Assembly: GCA_041936745.1 (NCBI GenBank)
Contig: JBHGWS010000110.1
Span: 1-25,044 of the forward strand
Direction of reading: 5' to 3'
DNA: 25,044 bases
From: Darwinibacter acetoxidans_A
GTDB taxonomy: Bacteria; Bacillota; Limnochordia; Darwinibacteriales; Darwinibacteriaceae
The first letter of the stretch is position 1, and each line of letters opens with the position of its first letter. Of the stretch, positions 8,073 to 15,817 are shown piece by piece. The notes below the pieces were generated by a model. That model saw only the letters and a list, made by a program, of their open reading frames with translations, did no database searches and was not told the DNA's origin. A program made the position numbers and the translations under genes.

Positions 8073-8414
8073 ATGCGTAACTTGTACATCAGGTTTGAAA
8101 CGGCGGCGGAACGGGAAAGTTTTCTCGGAGGGCTATTGGAGATACCCAAGTTTGAACCGCGGGATGGAACGGGGAAAATGACGAAGAAACAGCTGAAATC
8201 AAAGGAAGAAGCGGAGGAATATTTGGCCCTGTTCGCTGAGGGAAAGACCAAAAGCCCCTGGTTTAATCTCTATCAAGACTACTATTTTGCCCACATACCG
8301 GCATACGAACTAAAACGGTTTACTGAAGCCTGGCACGGCCCGGTTGCGTTTAAACAAGCTTTAGGCAGATCTATGGGCAGAACTCTTATGCCCATTGGCC
8401 CGGCAGGTGGTTAG
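8073..8414 (+). CDS. Hypothetical protein, probably 5' part of a broken gene
   Basis: 113 codons starting ATG after GAAAGGGTAG. The composition is normal for a soluble charged protein (RFETAAERESF, KSKEEAEEYLALFAEGKT, WFNLYQDYYFAHIP). No family is recognised. The last ~20 residues become G/P/M-rich, while at the same place another frame opens (…YAHWPGRWLVIQFKNTKEAM), which reads more like protein. I infer a frameshift around 8360-8410, so the listed stop may not be the ancestral end. It could still be expressed as a short protein. Confidence 0.4.
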   Translation: MRNLYIRFETAAERESFLGGLLEIPKFEPRDGTGKMTKKQLKSKEEAEEYLALFAEGKTKSPWFNLYQDYYFAHIPAYELKRFTEAWHGPVAFKQALGRSMGRTLMPIGPAGG

Positions 8415-9092
8415 TTATTCAATTTAAAAATACCAAAGAAGCCATGAAGCGGTACGATTGGATAATGGCGCGTATACCAAAAGGGCATCTTGGCACAAAT
8501 GTGCCCCTGCCGGAAAGTTACTCCGCCGAAAGAAGGCTCGAATCGCCGAAAGGGTCTTGGCACAAAAAAGGCCCATCAAATTAGCTGCCTTAAAAAAGTT
8601 TATACCAAACTGCAGTGGGTGAAAGAAAAAGCCCCACAGCTTTTTGCCGGCGAAAAGGTATTTGTCCGGGAAGAGCTGGCATTTGCCTTCTCGCTGTCTT
8701 GGCCGAGTTTTTAGGCAATACATTTAGCCCAGTCTGCTCTGAGCGAAGCTATCCTGGCCAACCCTTCGCGGGGGCTCAACATTTCTAACAAAGGGGAATC
8801 GCATTTAAGGCAAAAACAATACGAGGCTGCGATAAAACACTTTAAACAGGCTCTAAACTTAAGCTCAGGCGAAGAGTGGGCGGGCCTGAGGCTTGATTGT
8901 TTAAAAAATCTCGTCTTTGCCTACTTCAAACTTGCCAAATTGGAAGAAGCGGCAGAAATCTTAGCTGAGGTTGTTGCCCAAGATCCCCGCTGCGGCGCCT
9001 CTCACCGCTATCTAGCTCACTATTACAAAGCCTTGGGCGAAGATTGGCTGAGCCAGTGGCATTTAAGAGAAGCCCGGCAATTGGGCGAATAA
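8415..9092 (+). pseudogene. Decayed gene ending in TPR repeats
   Basis: Protein-like sequence continues from the preceding ORF but moves between frames: one frame to the stop at 8582-8584 (IQFKNTKEAMKRYDWIMARI), another around 8536-8620 (ARIAERVLAQKRPIKLAALK), then a third that has a stop at 8712-8714 and runs to TAA at 9090-9092. The last part has no ATG and shows clear TPR helices: LRQKQYEAAIKHFKQALNL, then NLVFAYFKLAKLEEAAEIL and AHYYKALGEDWLSQWHLREA. It is most likely the C-terminal TPR domain of a larger ancestral protein, possibly including the ORF at 8073. At least three frame changes and one stop mean it is not functional as one protein. Sequencing error cannot be excluded. Confidence 0.6.
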
Positions 9093-9110
9093 AACAAGGA
9101 GGTTATTTTC

Positions 9111-9323
9111 ATGGCTTTAAAGTTTGAATTAACAAAGAAGGAAGCGGAAGCTGCTCGAAAGTGGATTGATGAGCATGAGTGCCCCGCTGTAAAAAGCGGG
9201 TGCACCGGGCCTCTGATGGAAAGAGTGCGCTTTGTTTTCATCCCCACGTTAGTGGGGACAATTGGGGGTATAGAATGTGCCTGCGATGCCGGGCATCTTT
9301 TAACCGATGTAAGGGAAATTTAG
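9111..9323 (+). CDS. Small hypothetical protein with CxC motif
   Basis: 70 aa, ATG preceded by AAGGAGG at good spacing, so translation is credible. N-terminal helix KFELTKKEAEAARKWIDEHEC, then a short stretch with CPAVKSGCTGP, a VRFVFIPTLVGTIG strand segment and a C-terminal CACDAGHLLTDV. Four cysteines (two in the first half, two as CxC) may bind zinc or another metal. The arrangement helix - FxPTxxGT - CxC - LTD recalls a small uncharacterised family I associate with Bacillota, but I cannot name it. It follows the decayed TPR gene by 18 nt. Role unknown. Confidence 0.65.
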   Translation: MALKFELTKKEAEAARKWIDEHECPAVKSGCTGPLMERVRFVFIPTLVGTIGGIECACDAGHLLTDVREI

Positions 9324-9426
9324 GTTGCGGTGTAAACTTACGGGGCCGGGCCCTGATTCCTTAAGATTTCTTAAAGTTTTGTCTCAGACGCCCGCAGGCG
9401 GCGGCTCGGAGCCGAAAGGAGGTCTT
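9324..9426 (+). promoter_or_regulatory. Structured leader upstream of aldolase/kinase operon
   Basis: Two small perfect hairpins stand side by side, CGCC-CGCA-GGCG (9389-9400) and CGGCT-CGG-AGCCG (9402-9414), directly before AAAGGAGG and the start codon of a 24-codon ORF at 9427. No convincing -35/-10 pair is visible. The arrangement suggests the 5' leader of the operon rather than spacer DNA. Confidence 0.35.
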
Positions 9427-9501
9427 ATGACAGCCCTACATTCAGTTGACGAGCTGTTTATCAAAAGTCCGCCTTGGCTACAATTAAAACGCGCACTTTA
9501 A
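9427..9501 (+). CDS. Possible 24-aa leader peptide
   Basis: ATG 9427 to TAA 9499-9501, with a near-perfect ribosome site GAAAGGAGG 5 nt upstream, better than that of the aldolase gene itself. Peptide: MTALHSVDELFIKSPPWLQL followed by KRAL. It ends 22 nt before the aldolase start. It contains a PPW triplet, a typical ribosome-slowing sequence. It may be a leader peptide coupling translation to operon expression, or the surviving start of a lost gene. There is no homology evidence. Confidence 0.4.
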   Translation: MTALHSVDELFIKSPPWLQLKRAL

Positions 9502-9523
9502 TTTATTAAGAAGGGTTGGTTTT

Positions 9524-10381
9524 ATGGCTCTGGTAACTTTAAAAACTATTTTAAAAGATTCAATTGAGGGAAAATATGCTGTAGGTGCTTTCAACACAAC
9601 CAATCACAGTACCGCGGAAGCAATTTTGGCCGCAAGCGAAGAGGCAAACCTGCCTGTAATCATCAGCATCGCCGAAACTCATTTCCGTTACTTGAATCTA
9701 CCTGAATTTGTGAGATATCTTAAAAACAGGATCGAAGGAGTGAAAACTCCCATCGCCCTGCATCTGGATCATGGGATGAGCTTGGCTGCGGTGCAGCGTG
9801 CATTGGATCTGGGGTTTTCCTCCGTAATGATCGATGGTTCAACTCTGCCTTTGCGGGAAAATATTGAGCTGACCTCTCAAGTTGTGCAGTTGGCTGCCCG
9901 TTACGGTGCAAGTGTGGAAGCGGAATTGGGGCATGTCGGGGGAGGCGAAGGTGATTTGCGGGGCGGTACGAGTGCTGATCCGCAGGCGTACACCGTGCCC
10001 AAACAGGCGGCCAAATTTGTGGAAGAAACAGGTATCGATGCTTTAGCCATTGCCATTGGTACGGTGCACGGCCCTTACAGGGGTGAACCGGATTTAGACT
10101 TTGAGCTTTTAAAAGAAATACGCTCGCTCATTTCCATCCCTTTAGTGCTTCACGGCGGCTCCGGTTTAAGTGAGGCCGATTTTCGACAGGCCGTTTTTTT
10201 GGGGATTAATAAAATCAACTTTTTTACGGCTTATGCTTTAGCTGCGGCGGAGGAAATCAAAAGGGTAGTTAATGACAAGATGCCCGTTGGCTACCAGGAT
10301 CTGACTTTTGCGGCGGAAAAAAGAATCAAAGAGATGGTACTAAGGCAGATGGAGATTTTTGGAACCAAACCTTTGATTTAA
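9524..10381 (+). CDS. Class II (zinc) ketose-bisphosphate/ketose-phosphate aldolase, FbaA/KbaY-like
   Basis: Cleaves a ketose phosphate to dihydroxyacetone phosphate plus an aldehyde. The 285-aa length is that of short class II aldolases (GatY/KbaY) rather than long FbaA. Catalytic and metal residues are in place: D82 and H83 in HLDHG, H182 in GTVHGPY, H210 in LHGGSG, plus the VEAELGHVGG loop at about 131-140. The phosphate-binding strand reads INKINFFTA instead of the usual NVATE-like sequence, so specificity may differ from tagatose- or fructose-bisphosphate. The next gene, a sugar kinase, starts 13 nt later, so kinase and aldolase probably act in series on one ketose. Confidence 0.93.
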   Translation: MALVTLKTILKDSIEGKYAVGAFNTTNHSTAEAILAASEEANLPVIISIAETHFRYLNLPEFVRYLKNRIEGVKTPIALHLDHGMSLAAVQRALDLGFSSVMIDGSTLPLRENIELTSQVVQLAARYGASVEAELGHVGGGEGDLRGGTSADPQAYTVPKQAAKFVEETGIDALAIAIGTVHGPYRGEPDLDFELLKEIRSLISIPLVLHGGSGLSEADFRQAVFLGINKINFFTAYALAAAEEIKRVVNDKMPVGYQDLTFAAEKRIKEMVLRQMEIFGTKPLI

Positions 10382-10394
10382 AGGAGGGCTAATT

Positions 10395-11897
10395 ATGGAG
10401 TTAATGCTAGGTATCGATTTAGGCACAACTCATCTCAAGGTAGCTGCTTTTGATGCGGCCGGCCGGCAGCACAGCTTAGAAATGAGCCGGACCGATACGA
10501 TTTTCCAAGGGGAAGGCAAAGCAATCTATAAACCTTCGGTAATTTGGGAAAGCGCTGCAGCCTTACTTAAAAAGACGGTCAGCCGGCTGCCCTCGAATTA
10601 TAAAATTTCTTCCATTGCCACAGCCAGCATGGGGGAAGCCGGTTTGTTTTTGGATCACAATTTTGAACCCCTCACGCCAATTATGGCTTGGTTTGATGTA
10701 AGGGGAAAGGAGGTGATGGCGGAGTGGTATGAGTTAATTGACGCAGAAAAGTGCCGGAAAATTACGGGCTTAAGCAGCCACAACCATATCTGTTCTTTAT
10801 TCAAAATGCTCTGGGAGATAAAGCAAAACCCCGTTGTTTTGGAAAAAGCGGCAAAATGGCTCTGCCTGCCGGATTTTATCAACTTCCGTTTAACGGGAGA
10901 ATTCGCCACAGACTATTCCATCGCCTCGCGCACCATGCTTTTTGATATCGAAAAAAAGCGTTGGTCCGAGGAAATTTTAGATTTAGCGGGCTTACCGGCA
11001 GGCTTACTGCCTAAAGCCCTGCCAAGCGGGACAATTATCGGCGAGGTAACTAAAAAAGCGGCCGCTGAAACCGGCCTGCCCGAAGGTATTCCCGTCTGCT
11101 TAGGCGGCCACGATCACATCTGCGGCTCCTTTGCCTCAAATGTAATTTGCCAAGGCCGGGTTTTAGATTCTATGGGGACTTCTGAAAGTTTGGTTGTAGT
11201 TTTAGAAGGGCTTCAACAGGACGGGTTGGCCGATCTGGCGGCCTACGACGTGGGCTGCCACGTCCTGCCCGATCTGCATTACGCTTTAGGAGCCATTCAT
11301 GCGGGCGGCAGCAGCCTGGAATGGTTTTTTAGGCAGGTTGCCAAGACAAAAGATTCTTATGAAAGCTTGGTTGATGAGGCCGGCAGGGCGGAATGGGGGG
11401 CCCGCGGCTTAGTTTTCTTCCCTTACCTGAGGGGAAGCGGGCCGCCTGTAATAGGAGCGGCAAATAGGGCTGTCTTTTTGGGTGCGAAAGATTATCACGG
11501 CCGGGCAGACTTCAGCCGCAGCATCCACGAGGGGTTATGTTTTGAGATCAAGGCTATTTTAGACCACCTGGCAGAGTCTCTGGGCATTAGAATTGACCGC
11601 ATCCAAGCAGTTGGGGGCGGGACACGCAACAAGCTTTGGCTGGAAATAAAGAGCGCGGTATTACAAAAACCGGTGCATGTGCCGCAAATACAGGAAGCAA
11701 CGCTTTTGGGAGCAGCACTTTTAGGCGGGCTGGGCGTTGGATTATATAAAGATGCGGCAGAAGCCATTGAGGCGGTTTACCGAGACGGTGCCATTTATGA
11801 GCCGCAGGCGGCGCAAGTTGAGCGGTACAGTGAAATTTATGGCCTTTACAAAAAATTGGCACCGCTGGTGCGGGAAGTTGGCGGTATTTTAGGCTAG
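10395..11897 (+). CDS. FGGY-family carbohydrate kinase (xylulokinase-like)
   Basis: ATP-dependent kinase for a ketose or polyol. The N-terminal phosphate motif is MLGIDLGTTHLKVAAFD (4-20), the catalytic Asp is probably D240 in GGHDHICGS, and a C-terminal ATP site is seen in AVGGGTRNKLWLEIKS. Length 500 aa is normal. The substrate region reads SMGEAGLFLD and WFDVR where true xylulokinases have SGQMHG and WNDQR, so the substrate is probably not D-xylulose. ATG at 10395 has AAGGAGG upstream. It forms an operon with the aldolase before it and ends at a strong terminator. A kinase/aldolase pair fits a ketose 1-phosphate cleavage route. Confidence 0.92.
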   Translation: MELMLGIDLGTTHLKVAAFDAAGRQHSLEMSRTDTIFQGEGKAIYKPSVIWESAAALLKKTVSRLPSNYKISSIATASMGEAGLFLDHNFEPLTPIMAWFDVRGKEVMAEWYELIDAEKCRKITGLSSHNHICSLFKMLWEIKQNPVVLEKAAKWLCLPDFINFRLTGEFATDYSIASRTMLFDIEKKRWSEEILDLAGLPAGLLPKALPSGTIIGEVTKKAAAETGLPEGIPVCLGGHDHICGSFASNVICQGRVLDSMGTSESLVVVLEGLQQDGLADLAAYDVGCHVLPDLHYALGAIHAGGSSLEWFFRQVAKTKDSYESLVDEAGRAEWGARGLVFFPYLRGSGPPVIGAANRAVFLGAKDYHGRADFSRSIHEGLCFEIKAILDHLAESLGIRIDRIQAVGGGTRNKLWLEIKSAVLQKPVHVPQIQEATLLGAALLGGLGVGLYKDAAEAIEAVYRDGAIYEPQAAQVERYSEIYGLYKKLAPLVREVGGILG

Positions 11898-11923
11898 AAA
11901 AACGCAATCATTTATTCTAAAAT

Positions 11924-11947
11924 AGGGGCTGCTGCCCCTTTTTTTTT
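11924..11947 (+). terminator. Strong intrinsic terminator of aldolase/kinase operon
   Basis: AGGGGC (11924-11929), loop TGCT, GCCCCT (11934-11939), then an unbroken run of T to 11947. Textbook terminator, isolating the next operon. Confidence 0.95.
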
Positions 11948-11964
11948 ACCCAGTTTAATCTTTT

Positions 11965-11976
11965 GGGAGCGTTCCC
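11965..11976. promoter_or_regulatory. LacI-type operator 1
   Basis: GGGAGCGTTCCC, one mismatch from the perfect palindrome at 12150. It lies about 110 bp upstream of the -10 box, suited to looping with the proximal sites. The central CG is the hallmark of LacI/GalR operators. Confidence 0.7.
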
Positions 11977-12026
11977 GAATATTTTTTAATAATAAATCAG
12001 TGCTTTTAGCTCGTATATTATTGAAA

Positions 12027-12041
12027 TTGAAAACGTTCCCA
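12027..12041. promoter_or_regulatory. LacI-type operator 2, also a cre-like site
   Basis: TTGAAAACGTTCCCA. The right half matches the other operators (CGTTCCC) but the left half is AT-rich, and the whole fits the CcpA cre consensus WTGNAANCGNWNNCW. It lies just upstream of the promoter, so it may bind the local LacI protein, CcpA, or both. Confidence 0.6.
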
Positions 12042-12052
12042 AATAAAAAGAG

Positions 12053-12081
12053 TGGTAATATTCAGGGCTTTAGTGTATAAT
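12053..12081 (+). promoter_or_regulatory. Promoter of LacI/sugar operon
   Basis: A perfect TATAAT at 12076-12081; the sequence 17 nt upstream (TGGTAA, 12053-12058) is a poor -35 box. The start point would be near 12088, directly before operator 3, with operator 2 upstream. This arrangement fits tight repression. It leaves a leader of about 120 nt. Confidence 0.55.
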
Positions 12082-12094
12082 AACCTTGACTGAA

Positions 12095-12106
12095 GAAACC
12101 GTTCCC
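12095..12106. promoter_or_regulatory. LacI-type operator 3
   Basis: GAAACCGTTCCC, sharing CGTTCCC with the other sites. It would lie at about +7 to +18 relative to the predicted start point and block initiation or elongation. Confidence 0.65.
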
Positions 12107-12148
12107 ATGATTATTCTTTCCGCTGGCTTGATAAACTTGCTTAGCAAC

Positions 12149-12162
12149 TGGGAACGTTCCCA
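12149..12162. promoter_or_regulatory. LacI-type operator 4 (perfect palindrome)
   Basis: TGGGAACGTTCCCA is a perfect 14-bp palindrome and the best copy of the motif. It lies in the leader 45 bp before the lacI start codon. Core starts of the four sites are spaced 64, 66 and 55 bp. Confidence 0.85.
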
Positions 12163-12206
12163 TCAAATGCTTGTAAGGGAATAAACTGGAACCGGGGGCG
12201 AGTGAT

Positions 12207-13217
12207 TTGAGATCAACTATCAATGATGTTGCTAAATTGGCCGGGGTTTCTAAAAGCACGGTTTCTAGGGTGTTAAATAATTCGGGCAGCGTATCGCCGC
12301 AGGCCAGGGAGGCTGTTTTGAAAGCCCAAAGGGCTTTAAATTACCATCCGAACAGGGTCGCCCGCAGCCTGGTCAGCCGCAGTACCATGACTATCGGCGT
12401 GCTGGTTCCTGATCTGCGCAACCCTTTCTATTCCACGGCTTGTTGGGCGGCCGAAAAAGAGATGCGGCAGCACGGCTATTCGGCCCTAATCTGCAACACG
12501 GATAATAACCCGGACTTGGAAAGCAAGTACCTGCAGGTTTTGGGTGAACACCAAGTGGATGGAGTTTTGGTCTTGGGCGGTTCAGACAATATTAACCCTC
12601 TTTTAAATTTCAAAGCCAGAGAGAACATGCCCCTTGTCTTTGTGGACAGGCCCGTATTAGAATCGCGCCTGCCGTGGGTGGGCATAGATAACGTCAGGGG
12701 CGGCATGCTGGCGTCTGAGTACCTTTTGGATCTGGGCCACCGCCGGATTCTTTTTGCCACCTCGGATTTTACCAAGGCGGAAAGAGACCGGGGCATCGGC
12801 TATAAAAATGCTTTAGCCGCCAGGGGGATTGCTCCCAACCCGGATTTGTACATCACAATTGAGGAAGATTGTTGGAAAAGGCAGAACCTTTCTCAGATTG
12901 TAAAACTATTTAACAGAGAAGCCCGCCCAACAGCCATTTTTGCCTCTAACGATTTAAAAGCACTCACACTTTACAACGTGCTGAAAGAAATCGGCTTAGG
13001 TGTCAGCAGCGATGTGTCAATTATCGGTTTTGACAACATTGACGTTACAAATTTGGTGAGCCCGCCTTTAACTACGGTGGCACAGCCAATCGCTGAGATG
13101 TCTAAAAAGGGGACTGAAATGCTCCTTGCCTGGCTTAAGGGGGAAGAAATGATTGGACAAGCAGTAGAAATGGAACCGCGTTTAGTGGTCAGAAAATCGG
13201 CGACTGCGGTTGCTTAG
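12207..13217 (+). CDS. LacI/GalR-family transcriptional regulator
   Basis: Sugar-responsive repressor, 336 aa. The N-terminal helix-turn-helix and hinge are standard: TINDVAKLAGVSKSTVSRVL at 4-23, then ALNYHPNRVARSL. A periplasmic-binding-protein-like effector domain follows (IGVLVPDLRNPFYS, DGVLVLGGSDN, GIDNVRGGMLASEYLLDLGH, IGFDNIDVTN). Starts at TTG 12207 after GGGGGCGAG, the only start giving a complete helix-turn-helix. It is the first gene of the operon it probably controls and sits directly behind four operator palindromes, so it is autoregulated. The inducer is presumably the imported sugar or its phosphate. Confidence 0.95.
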   Translation: MRSTINDVAKLAGVSKSTVSRVLNNSGSVSPQAREAVLKAQRALNYHPNRVARSLVSRSTMTIGVLVPDLRNPFYSTACWAAEKEMRQHGYSALICNTDNNPDLESKYLQVLGEHQVDGVLVLGGSDNINPLLNFKARENMPLVFVDRPVLESRLPWVGIDNVRGGMLASEYLLDLGHRRILFATSDFTKAERDRGIGYKNALAARGIAPNPDLYITIEEDCWKRQNLSQIVKLFNREARPTAIFASNDLKALTLYNVLKEIGLGVSSDVSIIGFDNIDVTNLVSPPLTTVAQPIAEMSKKGTEMLLAWLKGEEMIGQAVEMEPRLVVRKSATAVA

Positions 13218-13229
13218 GGGGTGTTAGCT

Positions 13230-14756
13230 TTGGGAAATGTGTTTTTAGAAATGGAGAACATCAGTAAATCTTTCGGTGGGGTCCAAGCACTCACCGGTGT
13301 CAGGTTGGCTGTGGCCAAAGGGGAAATCCACGCCATAGTGGGGGAAAACGGCGCAGGCAAAAGCACACTGATGAAGGTCTTAGGCGGCGTCTACCAACCG
13401 GATACGGGAACAATGAGAATCGAGGGCAGAGAAGTGGTTTTTCCCCGGCCCACCGCATCATTGGATGCGGGGATAGCCGTTATCCACCAAGACTTCAATA
13501 TTTTCCCCCATCTCAATGTTGTGGAAAACATCTGGCTGGGCCGCTACAGCCGCAAAGGGGCCGTTTCCATCAACTGGGGGGAGATGAAAGAGAAAACCCA
13601 AAAGCTTTTGACGAGGCTGGCTGCGGATTTTTCGCCGACTGATCGGGTGGGCGATCTGTCCGCGGCAAACAAGCAGATGGTGGCCATTGCCAGGGGGTTA
13701 TCTTTTGAACCAAAAATTTTAATCATGGATGAACCGACCTCCAGCTTAACGCCTAAGGAAGTTGTCACTTTGTTTAAGATAATGAGGAGCCTGTCCGCAA
13801 GTGGGGTGAGCCTGATCTTTATCAGCCATCACTTACCTGAAGTAATTGAAATGGCCGATAAAATCACCGTTTTAAGAGACGGCGGCTGGGTTGCCACCTA
13901 CTCCCGGGGCGAGGTGGATTCAAAGGCCATTGCCCAAGCCATGGTAGGCCGCAAAGTTGAAACGCTCTATCCGGCTAAAGATTCCCGCCCGGGGGATGTG
14001 TTTTTCAAGGTTGAGAACGTTGCCTGTACCAAAAACAAGGTGAACGGCGTCTCCTTTGCCCTCAAACGGGGCGAGGTTTTAGGCGTCTCGGGCCTGGTAG
14101 GCTCAGGCAGATCTGAGTTAATGCTGGCGCTTTTTGGCGTGGGCAGACGAAAAACGGGAACACTGTTTAAAGACGGCCGGGAAATTGAGATTAATTCCGC
14201 CCAAGATGCAATCAACCACGGGATTATGCTCGTGCCGGAAGATCGGCAGGAGCAGGGGTTGAACATGAATATGTCCGTTAAATTAAATGTCACAATGGCC
14301 ATCCTCAACAGGATTATGACAAAATTCCGCCGGATAATCCCGGCAAAAGAAACGGGTTTGGCCAAGGACATGATTGCGAAATTATCTATTAAAACTACGG
14401 GCCCCGAACAAAGAGTGAGCAATTTAAGCGGCGGCAACCAGCAGAAGGTTGTTTTGGGCAAAGCACTTGCCACTGAACCGGAAATTCTCATTTTGGATGA
14501 ACCGACCCGCGGTATTGACGTGGGGGCCAGATTAGAAATTCATAAACTAATTAGAAATTTAGCAGCTGCGGGAAAAAGCATTATCTTGGTATCTTCCGAT
14601 CTGCCGGAGATTGTGGGTATCAGTGATCGGGTACTTGTAATGTCCCGGGGTAAAGTAGTTGCTGAGCTGGCAGACGAAGAGATTACAGCCGAGAATATAA
14701 TGTATGCTGCGACAGGAGGGGATCAAGTTGGCTCAACAAGAACAAACGATGTCTGA
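13230..14756 (+). CDS. Sugar ABC importer ATPase, RbsA/XylG/MglA type (two ATPase domains)
   Basis: Energises uptake of a monosaccharide. Two fused nucleotide-binding domains: the first has Walker A GENGAGKSTLMKVLGG, signature LSAANKQMVAIARG and Walker B ILIMDEPTSSLTP; the second has the degenerate Walker A GLVGSGRSELM, signature LSGGNQQKVVLGKA and Walker B ILILDEPTRGIDVGA, as in RbsA. TTG 13230 has AGGGGGTG about 6 nt upstream and gives 508 aa; GTG 13221 in frame would put the ribosome site inside the gene. It lies 12 nt behind lacI and overlaps the permease gene, indicating tight coupling. Confidence 0.96.
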   Translation: MGNVFLEMENISKSFGGVQALTGVRLAVAKGEIHAIVGENGAGKSTLMKVLGGVYQPDTGTMRIEGREVVFPRPTASLDAGIAVIHQDFNIFPHLNVVENIWLGRYSRKGAVSINWGEMKEKTQKLLTRLAADFSPTDRVGDLSAANKQMVAIARGLSFEPKILIMDEPTSSLTPKEVVTLFKIMRSLSASGVSLIFISHHLPEVIEMADKITVLRDGGWVATYSRGEVDSKAIAQAMVGRKVETLYPAKDSRPGDVFFKVENVACTKNKVNGVSFALKRGEVLGVSGLVGSGRSELMLALFGVGRRKTGTLFKDGREIEINSAQDAINHGIMLVPEDRQEQGLNMNMSVKLNVTMAILNRIMTKFRRIIPAKETGLAKDMIAKLSIKTTGPEQRVSNLSGGNQQKVVLGKALATEPEILILDEPTRGIDVGARLEIHKLIRNLAAAGKSIILVSSDLPEIVGISDRVLVMSRGKVVAELADEEITAENIMYAATGGDQVGSTRTNDV

Positions 14757-15717
14757 TAAGCCGAAAAAACGGGCAGCCCTGCCCCGGGCGCTGGGCCCTT
14801 TCATTGGTTTAATACTTTTATGTGCCGTACTTGCAGTTGTTTCACCGGTATTTTTACGGGTTAATAACCTCATTAATATTCTGGTGCAGGTTTCGGTAAT
14901 ATCGGTTCTGGCAGCCGGTGTTGCCAACGTGATTTTAACGGGGGGCATTGATCTTTCCGTTGGGGCAATTTTAGGTATTGCCGGTGTCTTGTCAGCCGGC
15001 GCCCTGAAAGCGACCGGCTCAATTATTATTGCGATCATTGTCGCTTTGGGCGTTGGGGCTTTAGTGGGGCTTTTAAATGGGATTTTAGTCAGTTACGGAA
15101 GAATCCCCTCGTTTGTGGTTACCCTAGGAATGATGTCTGTCGCCAGGGGCCTGGCTTTTGTTTATACGCAGGGCAGCCCCATCAGCGGCTTTCCCAGCGG
15201 ATTTAGGCTGTTTGGATCCGGCTATGTTTTCAACTGGATCCCCGTTTCGGTAATTTTATCTGTCGCGGTCTATCTGGTAATGGGCTATGTCTTAAGCCAA
15301 ACTCCTTTCGGCAGGGCAATTTACTCCGTCGGCAGTAACGAAAAGGCCGCCGTGCTTTCGGGGATCAATACCCTGTTTTACAAAACAATGGCCTTTGTCA
15401 CATCGGGGCTTTTCTCAGGCCTGGCCGCCATCATGTTTATCGGCAGAATTAACTCAGCGCACCCCACCGCGGGCCAAGGCTATGAATTAGATGCAATTGC
15501 TGCGGCCGTAATCGGCGGAATCTCGCTTTCGGGCGGTGAGGGCTCCATTGTGGGGACTTTCATCGGCGCCTTGATTATGGGTGTTTTAAGAAACGGCCTT
15601 AACCTTTTAAACATCGATCCTTTCTGGCAGGGAGTTGTCATCGGCAGCGTAATCATTATCGCCGTTTTGGTGGACAGATTCAGCCGCAAAGACAGCGGTG
15701 AAGAACTGGTCAAGTAG
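14728..15717 (+). CDS. Sugar ABC importer permease, RbsC family
   Basis: Membrane channel of the same importer, 329 aa and about ten transmembrane segments. Family marks: VANVILTGGIDLSVGAILG, GLLNGILVSYGRIPSFVVTL, PFGRAIYSVGSNEKAAVLSG and AAAVIGGISLSGGEGSIVGT. TTG at 14728 is preferred because AGGAGGG lies 7 nt before it; an in-frame ATG at 14749 is the alternative, and ATG 14704 lacks a ribosome site. The gene overlaps the end of the ATPase gene by 29 nt. Confidence 0.95.
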   Translation: MAQQEQTMSDKPKKRAALPRALGPFIGLILLCAVLAVVSPVFLRVNNLINILVQVSVISVLAAGVANVILTGGIDLSVGAILGIAGVLSAGALKATGSIIIAIIVALGVGALVGLLNGILVSYGRIPSFVVTLGMMSVARGLAFVYTQGSPISGFPSGFRLFGSGYVFNWIPVSVILSVAVYLVMGYVLSQTPFGRAIYSVGSNEKAAVLSGINTLFYKTMAFVTSGLFSGLAAIMFIGRINSAHPTAGQGYELDAIAAAVIGGISLSGGEGSIVGTFIGALIMGVLRNGLNLLNIDPFWQGVVIGSVIIIAVLVDRFSRKDSGEELVK

Positions 15718-15817
15718 GGTTTCTTCTCTTAAAGGGGGTGAGGCGGGGCTGAATACTGGATCTGTTGCGTCGGCATATTTTCACACCTTTCATTTTTAAT
15801 TAAGAGGAGGACTTATA

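Noticed and set aside
8424..8723. 99-codon ORF on the - strand
   Set aside because: Antisense to the decayed TPR gene; no family features seen.
9235..9262. Isolated CRISPR-repeat-like sequence (TCCCCAC-GTTA-GTGGGGA)
   Set aside because: Single copy, inside the frame of the small protein where it codes for the FIPTLVGT segment; no second copy at a spacer-like distance.
13967..14491. 174-codon ORF on the - strand
   Set aside because: Antisense to the RbsA-type ATPase and without ribosome site or recognisable domain.
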